Shown here piece by piece: positions 40,402 to 45,741 of a stretch of 45,741 nt of DNA. The stretch's first letter is position 1. Each line of letters starts with the position of its first letter. The position numbers were made by a program, and so were the translations under genes. The notes under the pieces are model-generated. The model did not search any database. It was not told the origin of the DNA and saw nothing but the letters and a program-made list of their open reading frames with translations. This DNA comes from Geobacteraceae bacterium GWC2_55_20 (GTDB lineage: Bacteria; Desulfobacterota; Desulfuromonadia; Geobacterales; Pseudopelobacteraceae), in assembly GCA_001802125.1 (NCBI GenBank), contig MGZK01000024.1:16023-61763 (forward strand), written 5' to 3'.

Positions 40402-42456
40402 ATGAAAATAATATCCATACTACTGCTGCTGATACTGGCTCATGTCCCCTGCGCACCGGTTGCGCATGGGGCCGAAGAATCACCATTCCCTGACGAAAAT
40501 ATCCATATCAAGGCCGATTCCATGGATCATGGCCAGGCTGACGGGCTCTTTACCGCCAAGGGCAATGTGGTGGTTACCTGGCAGGGGCTGAACCTGGTTG
40601 CAGACCAGGCAACCTACGACAGCAATTCCCATATTCTGCTGGCTGTCGGCAACATTACAGTTTCAAAGGGAAATGACGTCCTCAAGGGGCAGTCGCTGTC
40701 GCTCAACCTGGAGAGCGGCCGGGCCGAGATGGACCAGGCCACCCTGACGATACCGGAATCAAACCTCTCCTTCACCGGTGAAAAAATCATCCGCGAGAAC
40801 GAAAGCGAATTCCAGGTCAGCTCCACCGAACTTACCACCTGCGATCTGCCTGATCCGAGCTGGAAATTCGGAGCGGACAAACTCAAGGTGAATGTGCTGG
40901 GTTACGCCACCGGCCGTAACATCTTCTTCTATATCAAGGATGTTCCGGTGATGTACCTGCCCTGGATCGCGTTTCCGGTGGTCCGTGAAAAGAAATCCGG
41001 TCTGCTCTTCCCAAAGATGGGCTACTCCAATACCCGCGGAGCGCAGCTCGACATACCCGCCTACTGGGTCATCTCTCCCAGCCAGGATCTGCTGTTCGAT
41101 TTGGATCTGCTCTCCAAAAGGGGCGTGGGGACCGGGCTTGACTATCGCTATATCCGTGCCAGGGGCAGTGAGGGGCATCTGGGCGGCTATCAGATTTACG
41201 ATGCTCTCAAGGAACGCTGGCGCTGGCAGATCGGGCAGAGCCACAAGGAGATCTTTTCTTCGGATGCAAACCTGAGAATGGATGTCAACCTTACCGGGGA
41301 CCGGAGTTTCCTGGGGGATTTCGGCGAGAAAAGCGGAGATTATAACCGCCAGTCCACCGACACCACCATAAACGCGTTGAAGGCCTGGCAGCACTATGCG
41401 CTGACATCCTATCTCCATTACAGCGAAGATCTGTATGCAGCCGATAACCGGGCCACGGTGCAAACCCTGCCGGCGGTGGAACTGGCCGGTGTGCGCCAGT
41501 CGATTTTCAAGACGCCGATCTATTTCGACATCGATGCCGGCATTGCCAACCTGTACCGCGAAGCCGCACCCAGCGGGCAGCGTCTGCAGCTGTTTCCCAG
41601 GGTTACATATCTGACGTCACTGAACGGCTATCTCCAGGCTTCGGCATTTGCCGGGGCGCATATCAGGGGCTACACCACCGACAGACGGTCAGAAGGGAGC
41701 GGCGTCAATAGCAGCGACGGCGATCTGGTGCCGGAGGTGGGCGTGCGGTTTTCGACTTCACTGTCCCGCGGCTTCGATGTTCAGTCCACCAACCTCAAGA
41801 AGGTCAGGCACGAGATCGTTCCGGAGATCAGCTACGGTTATATTCCGGAACGCTCCCAACAGCGCCTTCCCTTCTATGATTATGCGGATCGCCTGCTCTG
41901 GAAGAATACGCTCGGCTTTTCCGTCACAAACGTGATCACCGGCAAGTTTGCCTACGGCGAGACCAGCGAATACCGGGAAATTTCGAGGATCAGGCTGATG
42001 CTCGACTACAATATCGAAGGCCAGAGACGGGATCTGTTGACGTTGGCGGATAACCAGCACTACTGGAGCGACCTGGTCCTGGAGAGCGATACCTGGCTGA
42101 ACAGGAACATGCGCTTGACCTTTGACAGCCGCTATAATTTCCGTGACAACCGCCTGACGGCCGCCGCGGTGGGTCTGGACGTGGATGACCGGCAGGGCAA
42201 TTCGATCGGCGCCGGTTACCAGATGGCCCGCGACCAGGTCGAATACCTGGAGGGACGTCTGGCGACCAGGTACCTGAAGCCTTTCTACCTGTCATACCTG
42301 GCCCGGTATTCATTTGACCGGAGCGATTTCCTGGAATCGGTCTATTCGGTCGAGTACCGCCACAAATGCTGGAGTGTCACATCTGCAATCCACCAGCGAC
42401 CCGGCAATTATTCCTATACGTTCAATTTCAACCTGGCCGGACTGAGCGGAAAATAA
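40402..42456 (+). CDS. lptD: LPS-assembly protein LptD
   Basis: This is the outer-membrane barrel that inserts lipopolysaccharide into the outer leaflet with LptE. It has 684 residues. A signal peptide (1-23, cut near HGA-EE) is followed by the OstA/LptA-like periplasmic domain (about 30-165: IHIKADSMDHGQADGLFTAKGNVVVTWQGLNLVADQATYD) and a barrel to the C-terminus. VPVMYLPWIAFPV and KKSGLLFPKMGYSNTRGAQLDIPAYWVISPSQDLLFDLDLLSKRGVGTGLDYRY are strong LptD blocks. The mature part has only two Cys (147 and 656), against four in E. coli. It is the last gene of trpA-accD-folC-lptD and ends 13 bases from the convergent methyltransferase. Confidence 0.92.
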   Translation: MKIISILLLLILAHVPCAPVAHGAEESPFPDENIHIKADSMDHGQADGLFTAKGNVVVTWQGLNLVADQATYDSNSHILLAVGNITVSKGNDVLKGQSLSLNLESGRAEMDQATLTIPESNLSFTGEKIIRENESEFQVSSTELTTCDLPDPSWKFGADKLKVNVLGYATGRNIFFYIKDVPVMYLPWIAFPVVREKKSGLLFPKMGYSNTRGAQLDIPAYWVISPSQDLLFDLDLLSKRGVGTGLDYRYIRARGSEGHLGGYQIYDALKERWRWQIGQSHKEIFSSDANLRMDVNLTGDRSFLGDFGEKSGDYNRQSTDTTINALKAWQHYALTSYLHYSEDLYAADNRATVQTLPAVELAGVRQSIFKTPIYFDIDAGIANLYREAAPSGQRLQLFPRVTYLTSLNGYLQASAFAGAHIRGYTTDRRSEGSGVNSSDGDLVPEVGVRFSTSLSRGFDVQSTNLKKVRHEIVPEISYGYIPERSQQRLPFYDYADRLLWKNTLGFSVTNVITGKFAYGETSEYREISRIRLMLDYNIEGQRRDLLTLADNQHYWSDLVLESDTWLNRNMRLTFDSRYNFRDNRLTAAAVGLDVDDRQGNSIGAGYQMARDQVEYLEGRLATRYLKPFYLSYLARYSFDRSDFLESVYSVEYRHKCWSVTSAIHQRPGNYSYTFNFNLAGLSGK

Positions 42457-42469
42457 TTCCGCTTCCGGA

Positions 42470-43552
42470 TCAGGGATAGTATTCCAGCAGAAACAGCAAC
42501 TTTTTGTATTTCTCCACCTCTTCAGCCGACTCCCTGTCCAGGGTACTGCGGTAAACCGGTTCCGCAAACCTGCCCAGAAAGCCGCGTTCCTGGCGGCCTA
42601 GCGGCGGATTCTCCAGTCCGATGCGGGCCGGAATCCTGATAGTGCCTGGTGTGAAGCCTCTGATCGCACTCTTCAGGCAGGGGTTCAGCACAATCAGGCT
42701 GTCCAGGCCCGTTTTGTGTGTGTTGCCGGACGCAATCCCCAAGTAGAGTACGAAATTGCCCGGTGAGCGGCGTTCCTTTTCCAGCTGCCGCAGGCGCTCG
42801 ATTTCCCCGGCAACATCTTCCCTTGCGCCGGCATGCGCGAAAAGCAGCGGCCGCAGCCCGGTCCGGGACACCAGTTCCAGCAGTTCGTCGATGCGATAGG
42901 TTCGGACGCGGGGGTGCAGCAGCGCATCCGCCAGGCCGCAATCGGTGCCGGTTTCATCGGCAACGCTCAGGAAGCGGGCCAGACGCGAGCCGGGGCGGGC
43001 TCTGTCCAGCAGTTTGCGGGCAGCGGCGGGAGTTGTGATATCCAGCAGCCGCAGCGCACGTCGGATCGATTCCTCTTCCCGGCGGGCGTAACGGCTGTAG
43101 AGCATGATCCGGATGATGCCGCCCGGCATCAGGTGCTTTTCCAGGGCCATCAATCCGGCGACGGGGTCGTCCAGATGGTGAAGAACACCGTAGGAGTCGA
43201 TCAGCGCGAACTCTCCCTGGATCGACTTGCCGTCCAGGATGTCGCCGCAAATGTAGGATACATTTCTGCGCCCGTGCAGCAGGCAGTGCAGGCGGGCCCT
43301 GCTCAGGCTGCGTTCCGAGATGTCCAGTGCGGTAATGGCGGTGCCGGGGTTTGCCACGGCAAACGGGTAGGGGGAGAAAGTGCCGCAGCCCGCGATCAGG
43401 ATGCGGGGGTCTTCGCGCGGCAGGTTCCGGTTGAAACGGGTCCAGAGGGCTTTCAGGTTGAGCGCGTATGTGTCACGGCGCGGCACCGACGCCAGCAGCG
43501 GATAGCGTGGATAGGGATACTTTTGATAGTGTTCCTGTACCGGATTGGTCAT
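42470..43552 (-). CDS. Class I SAM-dependent methyltransferase
   Basis: This 360-residue protein begins NPVQEHYQKYPYPRYP, a leader seen in a group of bacterial methyltransferases. The SAM motif is RILIAGCGTFSPYPFA (50-65) with acidic ALDIS near 77; YICGDIL and FALIDSYGVLHHLDDPVAGLMAL continue the Rossmann fold, and MPGGIIRIMLYSRYARREEES is the post-motif region. The C-terminal part (about 190-360) is of unknown function and may bind substrate. It is convergent with lptD and has no partner gene. The substrate (small molecule, lipid or protein) cannot be read. Confidence 0.83.
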   Translation of the reverse strand: MTNPVQEHYQKYPYPRYPLLASVPRRDTYALNLKALWTRFNRNLPREDPRILIAGCGTFSPYPFAVANPGTAITALDISERSLSRARLHCLLHGRRNVSYICGDILDGKSIQGEFALIDSYGVLHHLDDPVAGLMALEKHLMPGGIIRIMLYSRYARREEESIRRALRLLDITTPAAARKLLDRARPGSRLARFLSVADETGTDCGLADALLHPRVRTYRIDELLELVSRTGLRPLLFAHAGAREDVAGEIERLRQLEKERRSPGNFVLYLGIASGNTHKTGLDSLIVLNPCLKSAIRGFTPGTIRIPARIGLENPPLGRQERGFLGRFAEPVYRSTLDRESAEEVEKYKKLLFLLEYYP

Positions 43553-43598
43553 GCCGCACTGTATCAGGATGCGGCCGGGCTTTCAACTTCAAGAAACG

Positions 43599-43627
43599 GA
43601 AAGGCCCCTCCATATTCAGGAGAGGCC
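43599..43627 (-). terminator. Terminator-like hairpin after the OB-fold gene
   Basis: On the minus strand GGCCTCTCC (43627-43619) pairs with GGAGGGGCC (43611-43603) with one G-U pair, followed by TTT. The T run is short, so strength is uncertain. Confidence 0.5.
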
Positions 43628-43648
43628 CGTAAGATCCGGGTGTGCCGC

Positions 43649-44404
43649 TTATTTCTTGAAGGTGGCGTTCTCGACAATGGCGGAGTACTTGTAACCGCCG
43701 CCGAAATCCTTGTCCTTGGCCAGTATTCCGCTTGCAGTGACGATGTCGCCGACATTGACCATCTCTTTGGATGTGAAGACCAGGTTATGGTTACCCTTGG
43801 CCTGTGAGCCGGTTCCATCCTGGATATGAACCCAGTTCCTGTCCATGATCCGTGCCGATACCTTGACGACCTTGCCGCGGATGACCACTTTTTTCTTGTT
43901 CAGTTTGGCGCTTTTGGCAAAAGCTCCCTGCACCGTCGTTGCATTGGGTCCGGTGGCCTTGGGCACCGAGATCTTGGTGTCTTTTTCGGCCGCGGCGCCC
44001 TTGCTGCCGGGAGAACCAGCCGCGTCATTCCGGACCGCGGACTTTGCAGCCGGTGCGGCACCGGAGGCCAGACCATCGGCAAAGATTATCTTGTCGAACT
44101 TGCGCTTGAGGCTCTTGCTCTCAAAGTTGACCATTTCCATGCCGCCCTTGAAACTGACCTGAGAGCCGGCCTTGACGCTGGTTTCCGGGGCCGCGACCCA
44201 GACTTTTTCGCCGTTTTTCTTCTGCAGGTTGACGTATGTGTAGCCGCCGCTGTTCATGGTTTCGACAACCTTGCCGGAAAGCACTTCAGCCGGTTGGGCT
44301 GCGTTCGCGGACGCGGGCTTGGCCGCCTTGTCCGGCATGGCCAGTACGGCGGATGCTGATAGTGCTGCAAGACAGGTGAGTGACAATATGAGTTTCTTTT
44401 TCAT
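43649..44404 (-). CDS. Secreted protein with two OB-fold-like domains
   Basis: This 251-residue exported protein has a signal peptide at about 1-22 (MKKKLILSLTCLAALSASAVLA). Two beta-rich modules are separated by an Ala/Lys/Pro-rich linker: about 40-115 (GKVVETMNSGGYTYVNLQKKNGEKVWVAAP ... VSFKGG) and about 165-250 (VVIRGKVVKVSARIMDRNWVHIQDGTGSQAKGNHNLVFTS ... VGDIVTASGILAKDKDFGGGYKYSAIVENATF). The second reads like a nucleic-acid-binding-type OB fold (WVHIQDGTG, VTASGIL), a type also found in periplasmic proteins near cytochrome systems. ATG 44404 has AGGGG 5 bases before it; the 16-codon upstream extension is unlikely. It is a single gene and its function is unknown. Confidence 0.78.
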   Translation of the reverse strand: MKKKLILSLTCLAALSASAVLAMPDKAAKPASANAAQPAEVLSGKVVETMNSGGYTYVNLQKKNGEKVWVAAPETSVKAGSQVSFKGGMEMVNFESKSLKRKFDKIIFADGLASGAAPAAKSAVRNDAAGSPGSKGAAAEKDTKISVPKATGPNATTVQGAFAKSAKLNKKKVVIRGKVVKVSARIMDRNWVHIQDGTGSQAKGNHNLVFTSKEMVNVGDIVTASGILAKDKDFGGGYKYSAIVENATFKK

Positions 44405-44493
44405 GGAATCCCCTTTTTTTAATTTACCAGCTTCGGTTTCTAATACTATCATAACAACATTAAGCTCGGCACTAAAAAATACAGGATCGACAC

Positions 44494-45639
44494 ATGTTTA
44501 ACCGGCTGTACATCCACATACCCTTCTGTGTTGAGAAGTGCGGCTACTGCGCCTTTGTTTCCGCCAGGGCACGGCCCGGCGAAATCGAAAGCTATCACGA
44601 ACTGCTTTTGCAGGAGATGCGGCTGGCCGCCGCTGACCACGAACAGGGTGCGCCGCTGGACTCGATATATTTCGGTGGCGGCACCCCGTCCCTGTTGCAT
44701 CCGCTGCAGGTGTCACGAATCATCGACCTGGCTGCGGAGCTGTTTTCGTTGTCGCCTGGGGTTGAAATCACGCTGGAGGCCAACCCGGGCACAATCGACC
44801 GGGAACGGCTGCGGAATTTCAGGGAGGCCGGTGTCAACCGCCTTTCGCTGGGGGTGCAGAGCTTTGACGACGATATGCTGCGCCGCCTGGGGCGCGTGCA
44901 TGATGCCGCCCAGGCCCGTCATGCTTTCCGTGATGCCCGCCTGGCCGGGTTCGGCAATATTGGCATCGACCTGATCCATGGGCTGCCGGGTCAGACCCTT
45001 TCCGGGTGGCGGGAGGAGCTGCGCCAAGCGCTGTCCCTGTCGCCGGAGCATATCTCGGTTTACGGCCTGACTGTTGAAGAAGGAACACCCTTCGCGCTGC
45101 GCTATCCGGAGGAGAGCCCCGAAATCCCGGATGATGACCGCTCGGCGGAAATGTTCGAAACCGCCGATACTGTGCTGGTCGAGGCCGGTTTCGAGCATTA
45201 CGAAATCGCCAACTACGCCAGGGCCGGCTACCGTTCCAGGCACAACAGCGGCTACTGGCGCAGGGACGGCTATCTGGGTTTGGGGGTGGCGGCGCATTCT
45301 TTTCTGCGGGAGGGGTATGGATTTCGCTTCAGTAACCACGATACGCTGGAGGAATACAGTAGGGAGCTCGTCTCAGGCCGCCTGCCGCGCCGCGATGAAC
45401 ATCTCCTGACATTGGAAGATGCGATGGCTGAATTCATGTTTCTGGGGCTACGTATGGTTGAAGGTATTTCGTGCAAAAGTTTTGAACAGGAGTTCGGCTC
45501 CCGCCTGAATGACATTTATGGTTCCACTATCGATGAACTGATCCGGATCGGCCTGTTGCAGCAGGAGCGCGGGAATCTGCGTCTGACTCGGCGGGGCCTG
45601 CTGCTCTCCAACCAGGTTTTTGCCAGATTTCTGCCGTGA
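44494..45639 (+). CDS. hemW: HemW-like radical SAM haem chaperone
   Basis: This 381-residue protein is of the HemN/HemW family. The radical SAM cluster motif is C12-x3-C16-x2-C19 in IPFCVEKCGYCAF. SIYFGGGTPSLL and LEANPGT bind SAM, RLSLGVQSFDDDMLRRLGRVH is the family signature, GIDLIHGLPGQT follows, and HNSGYWRRDGYLGLGVAAHSF is the HemW haem-binding-type block. It lacks the extra N-terminal residues that true coproporphyrinogen III dehydrogenase (HemN) needs, so haem trafficking is likelier than decarboxylation. It starts at ATG 44494, divergent from the OB-fold gene. Confidence 0.93.
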   Translation: MFNRLYIHIPFCVEKCGYCAFVSARARPGEIESYHELLLQEMRLAAADHEQGAPLDSIYFGGGTPSLLHPLQVSRIIDLAAELFSLSPGVEITLEANPGTIDRERLRNFREAGVNRLSLGVQSFDDDMLRRLGRVHDAAQARHAFRDARLAGFGNIGIDLIHGLPGQTLSGWREELRQALSLSPEHISVYGLTVEEGTPFALRYPEESPEIPDDDRSAEMFETADTVLVEAGFEHYEIANYARAGYRSRHNSGYWRRDGYLGLGVAAHSFLREGYGFRFSNHDTLEEYSRELVSGRLPRRDEHLLTLEDAMAEFMFLGLRMVEGISCKSFEQEFGSRLNDIYGSTIDELIRIGLLQQERGNLRLTRRGLLLSNQVFARFLP

Positions 45640-45741
45640 TTTCCGCTTGCCACGCCGTCCGGCTGTCACCAATTATTTATTCCCACCGATTGCCTGAACA
45701 TACTCCTACCAGATGACAAGACCATCTGCCGTAACCTCACC

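Overview
The window looks like a chromosomal segment of a Geobacter-type anaerobe (Desulfuromonadia/Geobacterales). I infer this from gene content, since no rRNA or other taxonomic marker is present: an HdrABC plus FlxABCD-like electron-transfer operon, selenocysteine machinery (selA), cytochrome bd as an oxygen-scavenging oxidase, a TatC with a long first periplasmic loop, a chemoreceptor with a tip variant I associate with this group, and a polyunsaturated-fatty-acid (PUFA) type synthase. I found no rRNA, tRNA, CRISPR array, transposase or prophage gene.

Layout. 1-5473 (minus): a PUFA/polyketide-type lipid synthase locus, with pfaD first and then a PfaA-like KS-AT-(ACP)n megasynthase that runs off the left edge inside tandem ACP repeats. 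5740-6201 (minus): a small beta-barrel protein. 6396-9577 (plus): a membrane PAS histidine kinase and a single-domain response regulator. 9686-17266 (plus): a seven-gene operon, hdrC-hdrB-hdrA-mvhD/flxD-FrhB-like-ferredoxin-like-FAD/NAD reductase, predicted to be a flavin-based electron-bifurcating NAD(P)H/ferredoxin/disulfide complex. Five of its six intergenic junctions carry palindromic or repeat elements. 21878-17291 (minus): a GntR regulator, selA, ispD, a REC-histidine kinase fusion and a periplasmic DsbA/C-like thioredoxin-fold protein, in close array behind one good promoter.

21910-24844 (plus): a two-TM RCK potassium channel, a TIM-barrel sugar isomerase/epimerase and galE. 24995-25717 is a PilZ protein, convergent with an M23 peptidase (25785-26594) over a shared terminator. 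26687-31078: rnr, tatC and a 6-phosphofructokinase of mixed active-site type. 31172-34165: an Fe-S type Rrf2 regulator followed by cydAB, with a 23-bp palindrome between them. 34211-35033: a leader with promoter-like and hairpin elements, then a lipoprotein with a lytic transglycosylase domain. 35194-37353: a chemoreceptor. 37372-42456: trpA-accD-folC-lptD. 42470-44404 (minus): a SAM methyltransferase and a secreted OB-fold-like protein. 44494-45639: hemW. No stretch longer than 300 bases lacks a gene.

The most distinctive features are the repeat-filled hdr-flx operon, in which two copies of one MITE-like family each sit directly upstream of the ribosome binding site of a flx gene, the candidate Rrf2/cydAB regulatory palindrome, and the leader at 34211-34403. 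All statements rest on reading the sequence; no database search was run.
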